A stretch of 64,000 nt of DNA from Terfezia claveryi (lineage: Eukaryota > Ascomycota > Pezizomycetes > Pezizales > Pezizaceae): NCBI GenBank assembly GCA_015179025.1, contig WHUX01000080.1:62001-126000 (forward strand). Reading direction: 5' to 3'. A program made the position numbers and the translations under genes. Every line of letters begins with the position of its first letter. The stretch's first letter is position 1. Below the pieces are notes generated by a model. It had not been told where the DNA came from, searched no databases, and worked only from the letters and a program-made list of their open reading frames with translations. Below, piece after piece: positions 1-10,310 of the stretch.

Positions 1-330
1 TAGAATGTTTCTGCAGAACTAAGCTTGAGTGGAACGTATGTTCATTGGGAACTTTGAGACAAGGCTAGATTGGGTGAGAACAATGTCAGCATTTTCGAGT
101 CGAGGCGAAGCATTTTCGAGTCGAGGCGAGAGTCGAGATGAATCATTTTCGAGACGGATCTAAATTCAGATGTTCTAGAATGTTTCGTTCATTGGGAATT
201 TTGAGACAGAGCTAGATTGGGTGAGAAATACGTTGGCATTTTCGAGACGGATCTTAAAATAGGTGTTCTGACTATGGCAGTCGGAATATCGTTTCAGATG
301 TTCTAGAATGTTTCGACAGCACAGAGCTAG
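1..330. repeat. Direct repeat pair, about 137 bp period
   Basis: The segment starting near 50 (ttcattgggaactttgagac) recurs near 187 with few changes, and both copies continue into a cattttcgag motif and a gatgttctagaatgtttcg motif. The motif cattttcgagtcgaggcga is also duplicated near 91-130. No coding frame is supported here. Confidence 0.6.
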
Positions 331-863
331 AGACAGCACAGAGCTAGAGAGTTACCGAGGTTTTACAAACGTAGCTGTGGCCTTAAACAAATGTACCAAT
401 GTAGTCGGAACTCTGCTCGGCTTTGGATGCTCGAGATGGATAGATGAATTAGGCGCAAGTTCTACTGATACATAGCACTAGCTAAACCAACTCTTATGGG
501 CTAGACTATCCCATCCGAGCCGTCAATTGCTGTAGATGGCAATGAATTTGATACCTCCCCCTGCATAAGAGTCTTGTATTAGCTTTAGTAGTAGTGTTGG
601 TATTGCAACATGCTACCCCTATAACACAACATCCTCTATACTATAATATACAACATCTTCTATACTTTAACATCCTCTAATACTGTAATACTGCAATACT
701 GCAATACTGCAATACCTCAATACCTCAATACCTCAATACCGCCTCAATACGCCACACTCAATATGCTGCAATACCCAATACTGCCATACTATACCGTACC
801 GTGCCATACCATACCGTACCGGTACCATACTATACCGTACCATACTATACCATACCGCAAAAC
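331..863. other. Non-coding, with CAATACTG/CAATACCT microsatellite
   Basis: No gene was recognised. From about 660 to 855 the sequence is a degenerate short tandem repeat (caatactg, caatacct, taccgtacca) that runs directly into the putative start of the next gene, so a frame extending leftwards from that gene into this repeat is not meaningful. Confidence 0.5.
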
Positions 864-1352
864 ATGTACTTCTGTATCATTGCAATTCTTCTTGCCTTAT
901 TGACCACTCACGTGGTTAGTACCATCACAACCCGCACCAATCCTATCAATCCCACTACTACCACTACCACTACCACCACTACCCCCACTACCACCACTAC
1001 CCCCACTACCACCACTACCCCTATCCGAGTCGATCTAATACAGAGATCAGTAGATTGTCAACTGCTGGCAGAACTAGATCATCGATTTCGTTGGGAACAA
1101 GTAAATCCAAGTTGTGAAGGTCTGAGGGTGAGGATCAAGGAACGGGTCTCGCAATATTGTGATGACCAATTGCTGCATTTTCCAGCTGCAAGGCAAGCAC
1201 CACAACTGGTCTATCTGAGTCAGCCAATTCAGAAAAAGGTTAGGTGGGCTGATAGTTGGGTCGACTCTGATTTGGGGTCCATGGACCACTTTAATTTGTC
1301 TGATGTGGAGCTTTCCACAATACCTGATTTAGAACCTGATTCGGAGTACTAG
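864..1352 (+). CDS. Putative secreted Thr-rich protein, function unknown
   Basis: A 162-residue frame. I chose the ATG at 864 over the in-frame ATG at 801 because the intervening residues translate a microsatellite. Residues 1-19 are strongly hydrophobic (MYFCIIAILLALLTTHVVS), compatible with a signal peptide or signal anchor. They are followed by a Thr/Pro-rich tract of about 45 residues encoded by an ACT/ACC repeat, then about 100 residues of ordinary composition ending in an acidic tail. No family is recognised. It could be a small secreted protein, or a decayed TE protein in which the Thr tract is just an expanded microsatellite. The surroundings are all repeats, so expression is uncertain. 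Confidence 0.35.
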   Translation: MYFCIIAILLALLTTHVVSTITTRTNPINPTTTTTTTTTTPTTTTTPTTTTTPIRVDLIQRSVDCQLLAELDHRFRWEQVNPSCEGLRVRIKERVSQYCDDQLLHFPAARQAPQLVYLSQPIQKKVRWADSWVDSDLGSMDHFNLSDVELSTIPDLEPDSEY

Positions 1353-1430
1353 TGTTCATGGGAGGAGTTTAATTTGCAGTGGTAGAGTATAATGGGAGGC
1401 AACCAGACTAAATGGGAGGGTCCTCAAGAG

Positions 1431-2530
1431 CACTAGCGGGAGAGCTAGTAGAAGAGCTGGTAGAAGAGCTGGCGGAAGAGCTGGTAGAAGAGCTGGTGGA
1501 AGAGCTGTAGGAGGGGAGGGGGGGGGTGTTTTCTTTTGTATTTTTTTCAGAGCGGAAGAGCTGGCAGAGCGGAGCAGGGGGAGGGCTAGTGGGGGTGGAC
1601 TTGTTGTATGAGGGCTGGTGGAAGAGCTGGTGGGAGAGCTGGTGGGAGAGCTGGTGGGAGAGCTAGTGGGAGAGCTGGTAGGAGAGCTGGTGGGAGAGCT
1701 GGCGGTGGTGGGAGAGCTGGTGCTGGTTGGAGAGTTGGCGTGGCGGGAGAGCTGGTGGGGAGGGCTAGTGGGTAGGGAGGGCTAGTGGGTAGTGGAAGAG
1801 CTGGCAGAGCGGAAGAGCTGGCAGGGCTAGTGGGAGTGGACTTGTTGTATGAGGGCTAGTGGGAGAGCTGGTGGGAGAGCTGGTGGGAGAGCTAGTGGGA
1901 GAGCTGGCACTGGTGGGAGAGCTAGCGCTAGTGGGAGAGCTGGTGGGAGAGCTGGTGGGAGAGCTGGAGAGTTGGCGGGAGAGCTGGTGGGCTGGTGGGG
2001 AGGGCTAGTGGGGGTGGACTGGTTGTATGAGGGCTGGCAGGGTGGGGGGCTAGCAGTGGTGGGGGGGAAGGGGGGGAAGGGGGGGAAGGGGAGGAGGGTT
2101 GTTGGAAGGGGGGGAAGGGGGGAAGGGGAGGAGGGTTGTTTTCTTTTGTATATGTTTTCTTTTGTATGTGTTTTCTTTTGTATGAGGGCGGCTGGCAGGG
2201 AGGGCTGCTGGCAGGGAGGGCTGGTAGGGAGGGCTGCTGGCAGGGAGGGCTGGCAGGGAGGGCTGCTGGCAGGGAGGGCTGGCAGGGAGGGCTGCTGGCA
2301 GGGAGGGCTGCTGGCAGGGAGGGCTGCTGGCAAGGAGGGCTGCTGGCAGGGCGGGGAGGGCGGGGAGGGCGGGGAGGGCGGGGAGTTCTGGAGGGCGGGG
2401 AGTTGGCGGGGAGGGTTGTTTTCTTTTGTATGTGTTTTCTTTTGTATGAGTTTTCTTTTGTATGAGTTTTCTTTTGTATGAGGGCTGCTGGTGGGGAGGG
2501 CTGGCTGGGAGAGCTGGCTGGGAGGGCTGG
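1431..2530. repeat. G-rich minisatellite block
   Basis: About 1.1 kb of strongly strand-asymmetric purine-rich repeats. It opens with degenerate gggagagctggt units (about 12 bp) to about 2000, continues with G-runs (ggggggaaggggggg type, 2050-2130), and then gggagggctgctggca units (about 16 bp) to about 2350. A repeated ttttcttttgtatg module lies near 2140-2190 and again at 2420-2480. The long open frames across it, on both strands, are Gly/Arg/Ala or Pro/Leu/Ala low-complexity translations and are not genes. Confidence 0.85.
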
Positions 2531-2749
2531 CTATAAAAGTAAGTACCTCACTCCCTCATTCCTTAGTTACTATAGATGCTAACCAACCTACATACCATAT
2601 AGGCAGCGGCAGCAGCAAACTTTAGCCTAAGATATTTGTTAGTTATATCTATTATCTATATAAATATAATTAATGATAAGGAATTTAATACTTAGTATAC
2701 CAACCTTCTGCCTTAATAACAGCTGCTACAACGAGGAGACTTCCTGGCA

Positions 2750-4107
2750 TATTAATCAAATCCGGATATTTAATCAAATCCGGATATCCGGATACCAGTG
2801 AAGTTGGTCCCGGTGAAGTTGGTCGACTCGACTGAAGCAGTCGGATTTCATTTCCTCGAGTACCCTTTCCGTAACATACAAAAGCTATGCAATATCATCC
2901 TCTGGCTCAAAGTTCCCCATTACATCATGTTGACTAAAAAAGATAACAGTACTTCGTTCGCCAATGAAAGGCATGACATAATTTCTAACAAACATGAATG
3001 GAAAATAATAACATCTCCAGGTTGAAATTCAAACCTTTGTTGAAGAGTAGGAATAACAAGCTCACCTCTGGTAAACTTTCCCCAACAACACATAACCACC
3101 CATCCATCCTTATAATCAGACTTATCTTTATGAGGCTCTGCTGCAAGGTTCCTAATCAAAACAATACCTTGAAAGCATGCTCTGCGTGAGGTCGTCCAAC
3201 TAGCTAAAGGTAATAGCTCACATGCCGCTCTGCTCTATATAATTAGTTTCAAACTATTCATGAAGAAGATCCCAACAAACGTACCTATATTGTTGCAAGT
3301 AATGTAAATGCATTACTGGATCAACAGCTTGAAATAACAAAGAAACAGACTGTATCAATGGTGCAATCTTTCTATAAAACATATAGGCACCATTATGATG
3401 TGCTCCACTTGATATTAAATCTCGAGAGAGAACAGGATCTTTGACCCCTCTTTGCCCAATAGCCACCCATCTGGCAAAATGATAGACACCACAATTGCCT
3501 GAACCATACTTCTCTAAAGCTTCTTCAAAATGTTGGTGACGGACATCCGAAACTTTAGGCCTTGGTGGTGGAAACATGATAGCCAAATCCGCAATTGCTT
3601 CTCTACTGCCGTTCTCATCTGTTCAGCCTGTATTTTTCCAAATGGAATCTCCAATGCTTTCCGCCAATATACCATAATCATCTTATCATCAACTGAAATC
3701 TTCTTGCTATCAACAACCAAAGGGTAATTTTGTGCAATAGAAGTAGCAGTCGAGACAGAAGTCAACGGAGTATTAAGCTTAATAAAGGAAGGGACGCCAG
3801 GAGAAGGGACGCCAGGAGAAGGGACGCCAGGAGAAGGGACGCCAGGAGAAGGGACGCCAGGAGAAGGGACACCAGGGACGACATCGGAAGGGACGCCAGG
3901 GACGACGTCGGAAGGGATGCCAGGGACGACGTCAGAAGGGATGCCAGAAAGGCCAGGTGAGGTAGAAGTATGTGAGGTAGAAGTAGTATAAGTTTCCAAT
4001 TTGAGATTTTTATGGAATGCTCGAGTAACTTTGGCATCCAAACGGTCTTATTCCTTATACTCCAAAGGGGTAGACTTAAGCTGTTGAACCAAGCAAACAC
4101 TATTCAT
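2750..4107 (-). pseudogene. 2OG-Fe(II) dioxygenase (TET/JBP-like) pseudogene, TE-associated
   Basis: Read from a minus-strand ATG at 4107. The first exon-like part has an early TAA (about 4050), a Ser/Pro repeat (GVPSPGVPS and GVPSDVVPG, 3780-3960), then a globular part (3700-3254) shifted between two frames near 3540. The diagnostic part is 3180-2850: an HxD motif (EPHKDKSDYKDGW), a small strand-rich stretch (GKFTRGELVIP), PGDVIIF, and then, after a one-base deletion, the sequence expected around the distal metal-binding His. This order (HxD, G-x-L, PGDv-f, distal H) is that of fungal 2OG-Fe(II) oxygenases of the TET/JBP type that occur with DNA transposons. At least three disabling changes are visible. 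Whether a functional relative modifies DNA is not shown here. It is divergent from the Plavaka transposase at 5048, so the two may belong to one element. Confidence 0.6.
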
Positions 4108-4240
4108 TTTGATTTAAATACACGTGCCAGCAGTAATTGCAATAGCTCCCGTTGGCAGTAATTGTGACGTAGGATTGTGAAATTTAATAAATGTATAGCT
4201 TCTACCAGTTTGTTCAGCCTTGGTCTTAGTCCTTAATAGG

Positions 4241-4790
4241 AGGTTGGTTGAATTTCGGGGGTAGAGGCAGGTCGTAGAGGCAGGTCGTAGAGGCAGGTCG
4301 GGGGTAGAGGTTGGAGGTAGGCTGGCTGGTGGTGGTGGTTGGAGGTAGGCTGGCTGGCGTTGGAGGTAGGCTGGCTGGCATTGGAGGTAGGCTGGCAGGT
4401 ATTGAAGGTTAGAGGCAGGTCGGGGGTAGAGGCAGGTCGTGGTTGGAGGTAGGCTGGCTAGTGGTGGTGGTTGGAGGTAGGCTGGCTGGCATTGGAGGTA
4501 GGCTGGCTGGCGTTGGAGGTAGGCTGGCTGGCGTTGGAGGTAGACGTGAGGCGGTGGGGTGTGGGCGGTGGGGTATGGGGCGGTGGGGTGTGGGGCGGTG
4601 GGGTGTGGGGCGGTGGGGCGGTGGGGCAGTGGGGCGGTGGGGTGGTGGGGTGAAGGTAGACGGGTGAAGGTAGACGGATGAAGGTAGACGGGTGAAGGTA
4701 GACGGGTGAAGGTAGACGGGTGAAGGTAGACGGGTGAATGTAGACGGGTGAAGGTAGATGGGTGAAGGCAGGTGAAGCTGCGGAAGGAAA
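4241..4790. repeat. Compound minisatellite
   Basis: Three successive tandem motifs: ggtaggctggctggcgttgga (about 21 bp, 4290-4540), ggtggggtgtggggc (4550-4650), and gaaggtagacgg-type 13-14-mers (4653-4770), plus gaggcaggtcgta units at 4260-4300. Open frames across it in both directions are low-complexity and were not called as genes. Confidence 0.85.
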
Positions 4791-4869
4791 AGAATACGTA
4801 GCCTAAGTTGATGACTCAACTAGGGCGCTAGCCTACGTTCGGCTGCCCCTAAGGTTTTACGCGAGACGC

Positions 4870-5040
4870 CCCAAAGTCGCCTCTCCAATGCTCAAAGTTG
4901 CCTCTCCAACGCTCAAAGTCGCCTCTCCAATGTTCCAAATCACACTCCAACGTCGCCTCTCCAATGCTCTAACGTCGCCGCTCCAATGTCTCGTAACATA
5001 TACGTCGCCGCTCCAACGTCTTGTAACATATACGAAGCAA
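4870..5040. repeat. Short tandem repeat gtcgcctctccaatgctc
   Basis: About eight degenerate units of 17-20 bp (gtcgcctctccaatgctcaaa, later gtcgccgctccaacgtct). It ends with a duplicated gtaacatatacg and lies immediately upstream of the Plavaka start codon. Confidence 0.7.
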
Positions 5041-5047
5041 AACAACG

Positions 5048-8023
5048 ATGAACTGGAATAAAACATGGTGCCACTGGTGCCCACAACTCTATGCTTCACC
5101 AGGAGCATATGCGAATAATCTGGCGAAGATTCATCCGGAGGAAAAGTTGTTCAAGTCTCGAAAGCATCGGTTGTCTAACATTAGCCACACAAGTTCCTCT
5201 TCTGCGAACTTGAGATCGCCAACATCGGGGAGATCTTTTTAACAAGCAATGATTGCTCTGACCGAGAGGGAGAGAGTGAAGGCTCTGACGAAGAAGTTAG
5301 GAACTATTGCAGTGATGCAGAATCCGCAGAATCCGACGGAGAAAGCCAGCAATCAGAAGCACTGAATACAATCACTCAGCCAGTAGCCGGTACTCCAATA
5401 CGAGAACACTTTTTTCCCGAGCAAGATCTAGAATTCAATTTATATTCTCCATTCCGCCATCCAGTTGACTATCGACTTGCCCACTTTTTTAATGCTGTAC
5501 ATGCATCGGAGAAAAAAATTGACCAGTTCTTCAAGAATGGAATCTTGCAAGCCCTCAATCCAACTCACCGGGTCCAATTCCAGTCAGCTCACACAATGTA
5601 CAAGCTTGTCGATAAGGCAGCAGATGAACCTTGTTGGTATTCAGGGAAAGTAGACTATCCCTTACTTAAAGGAGTGCAGTTTCATTATCGCAATATTATC
5701 TCCACAGTAAAGTACCTTCTAAGGCAGAAGGTATATGCAGCGGATATGGTATGGGGACCACGGCGAGAATATGACAAGCAAGAAAACCGCATATATAGTG
5801 AGATGAATACAGGGACATGGTGGGAGGATGCACAGGTATGTAATTTCTATGTGACACGTTGGATTTGGGACTAAAAAATAAAAACAGCTTTCGCTACCGG
5901 AAAGAGGGACACTAGTTCCCATCCTGCTTGCATCAGATCAAACTCACCTTACAAATTTCTCCGGAGACAAAAAACTATGGCCTGTTTACATCAGTATCGG
6001 GAATATTCGAAGCTCCATACAAAATACTCCTACGATGCATTCTTGGATACCAATTGCATTCTTACCCATTGGCCCCAAACGAGTTAAGAAGATTCCTGGG
6101 TATTCTCCTGATATGCAGGAAATTCAGGCCTTGCAGACTACACATGATGTTTTAACACAGTTGCTCAAGCCACTAGCCGATACAGCATGCCAGAAAGGCT
6201 ACGAAATGATTTGTGCTGATGGCAATATTCGGTTATGCTTCCCCAAGCTGTTTTGTTGGCTTGCTGACCATATGGAAAATACTACTCTCCATGGAATTAC
6301 TAGCAACCGCTGTCCCACTTGCATAATACTGACAGAGAAGCTCGGTGAATATTCAGAGACCAGTTATCTGACACGCTCATACCAGGATTATATTCTAGCC
6401 TACAACAAATCCGACATGGAGAGTTTGAATACTAATAGCGTGAAAAACATCAAAAACGCTTTGTGGTCAATCCCTAACCTGAACCCACCAGACCTAGTTC
6501 GAGCAGATATTTTGCACAATGTCCTCCTTGGAGTATTTGAGCATCTGATGAGGTGGATTCAAGGTTTTCTAGAACACCATAACCGAATTATTGCATTTGA
6601 CTATGTCTAGCATCGGTTACCCCCCTATTCTGGCTTTTCTGTTCCTTCGAAGGCATATCGTGTAATTTCGCAGTGGTCGGGAAAAGAGATGTGGAACTTC
6701 AGTAAAGTCATCCTGAGAACATTCGTTGCTGCATTACGTCGCAATATGGACCAGGCACGTCCAACTGGAGCTCAAATACAGGAGTTTAATAGAGCAATTC
6801 ACTGTGTGTGTAGCATTACTGACTTCTACCTTATGACTCAGTATGACAGCCACACGGATGAGACGATTTCATATTTAGAGAAATATCTGTGTGTCTTCCA
6901 TGAAACCAAGGATGTATTCTTACGCTTCCGTGCAGGCAAGGTAGCAAAGCGGGCAGCTGCAGAAGCGCATAAAGATTTGTTGCAAGAACAAAAGCAAGCA
7001 GAAGCTTCAGTTAAACACCTCACCGTGTTGGAGAAGGTTAAATTGCAGCAGGGAAATACGTTTGAACGTCGGGAGCTGGTGGATGAGATCTTAAAGGAAG
7101 GCTCTCATTATAATTTCCCCAAGATTCACCTGATCTCATATTATGCAGAACAGATACCAAAATTTGGTACGCTCAGTCAATATTCTACCGAGATTAGTGA
7201 AACTATGCATAAAGCATTTAAAGATGCTTACCGTCGGAGCAATAGGGTCGATACATTGTTACAAATTGTCACTACATACACGAGGGATCATACATTCGCT
7301 ATGAAGGACTTGGCAATTGGGACGTAGACCCGAATAAGGCAAGGTGGTGAACGCGGTGAACCAACTGGTGGTGTCGGAAAACCACCGACAACGAGAAGGC
7401 AGGTGTATTTAAAATTACGAGGGAAAATTGAGTTTGGAAGAGTAGGAAATATTGCAGAACTAGAGCATACAACAGCAGTGGGTGATCTGACGCTAGCTAC
7501 GCAGATCTTTTTGACTCGAGATGTTAAGTGTACTGATTCAGACATACAGCGACTATTAGAGGGGAATATCAGGGCTTATAAAACGCTAGACATCCCTGTA
7601 CCGAAGTTGAGTGGGAATGGGTTTGTTGTTCACCATGCGAGATGCACCGGATTAGATATGTTTAGAAAACAACAGAGATCTGATTGGGTTTGGGTTAGAA
7701 GACATAGGGCATCAGATGTAGCACGGCCAGGGACGTTAAATGGGCGTATACCTGGGAGATTGAATGCATTGTTTAAGTTAAAGAGCAAGGAAGGAATTGT
7801 GTACCGAGTGGCAAATGTTAGTCTTCTTCAGTGCATAGGCGGGAGTTCTGTACAGGGTGCAGAAGGGATGCTGCGTGTTGGATGGGGTGGAAGGGAAGAG
7901 AGTGTGGTGGTTCAGATAGCAAAAGTTGAGGGTATGGCACACCTGATACCATTAGAACCCGGGGAAAGCTGGTTGGTGAACAATAGAATAGATCTTGAGA
8001 CATGGGACGCATTGTATGATTAG
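5048..8023 (+). pseudogene. Plavaka-type (CACTA-like) DNA transposase, nearly intact
   Basis: Cut-and-paste transposase of the fungal Plavaka group. The N-terminus has a C2H2-like motif (WCHWC ... KIHPEEK) in which the first zinc His appears to be Asn. After an acidic Ser-rich linker come HFFPEQDLEFNLYSPF and MNTGTWWEDAQ. An intron is visible at 5836-5887 (GTATGT ... ACTAA ... CAG). Splicing it joins EDAQ to LSLPERGTLVPILLASDQT and then NFSGDKKLWPVY and HSWIPIAFLPIGPKR, the catalytic-core landmarks. A second conserved block (RADILHNVLLGVFEHLM) is near 6510. The C-terminal part (7403-8023) resembles the DUF6830-type tail of these proteins. Defects: a one-base frameshift near 5205 and two in-frame TAG codons (6608-6610, 7325-7327). 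Otherwise one frame runs to the TAG at 8021. Divergent from the dioxygenase at 4107. Confidence 0.8.
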
Positions 8024-8097
8024 CAATGAGAGGGATAATGATTCCGAGACCCGATGCATAGTGTATATAGTAAATATATAGTATTAAGTATTACGTA

Positions 8098-8215
8098 TGC
8101 AGGAAACAATGGTAGCGTGCAGGAAACAATGGTAGCGTGCAGGAAACAATGGTAGCGTGCAGGAAACAATAGTAGCATGCAGGAAACAATAGTAGCGTAG
8201 TAGCGTGCAGAGACT
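8098..8215. repeat. 20-bp tandem repeat aggaaacaatggtagcgtgc
   Basis: Five to six near-perfect units of a 20-bp motif, beginning shortly after the transposase stop codon. They may be part of the element's 3' subterminal region. Confidence 0.85.
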
Positions 8216-8224
8216 GCAACTAAA

Positions 8225-8800
8225 TAGCGCGTGGAAGTTAGGTTGGGGATGCAGGTGATATAACAAAATGGACGTTAAGCACATAGGGCAGAAAGGTACT
8301 CTAGAGGTCAGTCTGGAGACGCTGAAGATAAAACAAAATAGACGTTAAGGACACAAGGCAAGAAGCAACACAGAGCAGTGCGTGCCGAAATAACAACAAT
8401 ATCATTGTGCACATAATAAAGGAAGCGACGCGAAAGTCAGGCTGAGGACGCAGGTGATGTAACAAAATGGATGTTAAGCACATAGGGCAGAAAGGTGCTC
8501 TAGAAGTCAGTCTGGGGACGCTGGAGATAAAACAAAATTGACGTTAAGGACACAAGGCAGGATGTAATATAGAGCAGCGCGTGGGGATGGCAGCTGAAAT
8601 GACAGCAATATTATTATGTACATAATGAAGGAAGCGACGCGAAAGTCGGGCTGAGGATGCAGGTGATATAACAAAATGGACGTTAAGTACATAAGGAAAG
8701 AAGGAACATGAGGCACGCGCAGGGAGCGGAGGCGGTATGATAAAATTATCGTTATGCACACAACGAAGGAAGTGACGCAATGTGTTACTATGAGGATGGA
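8225..8800. repeat. Higher-order satellite, about 200-210 bp unit
   Basis: A motif aacaaaatngacgttaagnacanagg recurs about five times. Larger blocks (for example gaagcgacgcgaaagtc at 8421 and 8631, and agggcagaaaggtnctctaga at 8287 and 8485) repeat with a spacing of about 200-210 bp, so short subunits are arranged in a higher-order unit. No gene. Confidence 0.65.
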
Positions 8801-8861
8801 TGTAAAATAATATAAGTCATATTAAGCTCAGAAAGAGCCTGATGTACATGCAGTTGCTTAT

Positions 8862-9707
8862 GTGTCAGGACGCAGAATTTTTTTTCCTGATGTACTAATA
8901 CTAATTAGACACTTCCGTGAGGCTCGAATATTAGCATATACACTCAAAAATATTCTGTCTGCATTCGAAACTACAGGGATTCATCCATTCAATCTACGTC
9001 GAGTTTTAGGTCAATATACTGGTACTGCAACAGCTGATCCAAAAGCTCTATTAATATCTATTACAACTGGAGGAGTTCCAGCCATTCCTGCTAATAACCG
9101 AGGAGTCTGTCACCTTCACCAGCAAATACAACAGCATCTAAAAGCTATAGATGACCCTAAACTTCAAGTATTAGTTGACAAACTAGCTAATGCAGCTATT
9201 GGTAGTTTAACACGGGGGTATCTTGGAGAAGACCGAGCAAAGCAAATTGAGGCGGCATTGGCAATTAAGTAGTCTTGTGCTGCAATTAAGGTAGAGGAAG
9301 CAAAGGAGGCAAGAAAGCATACAAAGCTTACACAAGCTAAGGCTATCACTGGGGAGGATTTGTTGAAGCTACGTCGCGCACAACAGGCCCAGCAGTCCAT
9401 ACCAAAGACGCCAAGGAAACGATGTACAGGCCCCTCCAAAATGGTCATATTCAACCGCCCACCAAGGTCCAACTGTCCAACTACTACTACCTGCATTTCT
9501 ATCAGCTCATCATCATCACCATGCACATCAGGTCCGAGTTTTTGGGCCGATAATACCGAATATGAGAGCATTGAAAGTGGCTCTGAAGGCAGTACTATCT
9601 ATGTTCGGACTCCGGGGACTATACCAGGCTATAGAACCACAAGCTCTGTGCCCCCTATACCCACACTTGCTCCTAGGCTCCGCAGGGTACCCTCAAACTC
9701 ACCCTAG
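8862..9707 (+). pseudogene. pogo-like DDE transposase, C-terminal remnant
   Basis: The frame 8862-9272 contains NILSAFETTGIHPFNLRRVL, which matches the end of the DDE domain of fungal pogo/Tc1-mariner-superfamily transposases (AF-x-TGI-x-P-x-x-RVL). After an in-frame TAG the reading continues through a Lys/Ala-rich coiled-coil-like stretch (VEEAKEARKHTKLTQAKAIT) and a basic/Ser-rich tail (LLKLRRAQQAQQSIPKTPRK) to 9707. The N-terminal HTH and catalytic aspartates are missing: upstream is satellite. It is therefore a 5'-truncated copy with one nonsense codon. Confidence 0.6.
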
Positions 9708-10310
9708 CAGCAGTGAGTATTGAGGCCGCGCCGGAATTGAATTTTGTATCTTTTTTTCTACTTGTATGTATCTAGCCGAAATTGTCCCGTTTCCCTGTCG
9801 TGTCCCGCTTCCCCGTCATATACAGTAGTTGCCAAGGTCGACTGCTAAGGCTGACAATTTAGACTTTCCGAAGACAATGAGATAAGGGATAACAAGAGAG
9901 GTGGCATGACAGTGATCAATGGCGCTTAGCATCCTTTCGCCCGCGGGTGCCGTACTATTCAATGCCTAGCCTGCTAATAGTCATTGGTAACGAAGTTGCC
10001 AATTTTTAAATTGGAACGAAGTTTGTTTTAATTCATTGGACATCTTGCATGCTAATGCTATTTTGGTGAATATTGGCAAATATTAGCGAATATTGGCAAA
10101 TATTAGCAAATATTGGCAAATATTGGCAAATCTTGGCAAGGGCAGCTACGTGATTTGAGGGCAGCTATATGATTAGTGCTAACTACCAAGCACTCCTACC
10201 AGCTCACTCACTCTTACTCGCTAGCACAAACTACAGCTTCAATCACTCACACTCGCCAGTACAAACTATAGCTTCAATCGCTTCCACTCGCTAGCACAAA
10301 TTACAGCTTC
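9708..10310. other. Intergenic, with two short tandem repeats
   Basis: No gene was recognised. At 10060-10140 there are caaatattggcaaatattag units of about 20 bp. At 10200-10310 there are three units of about 44 bp (cactcgctagcacaaactacagcttcaatc). These could lie in the 5' part of the Helitron that follows, but its exact end was not located. Confidence 0.5.

Noticed and set aside
1827..2481. Gly/Arg/Ala-rich and Pro/Leu-rich open frames of 168-210 codons
   Set aside because: G-rich minisatellite translations on opposite strands.
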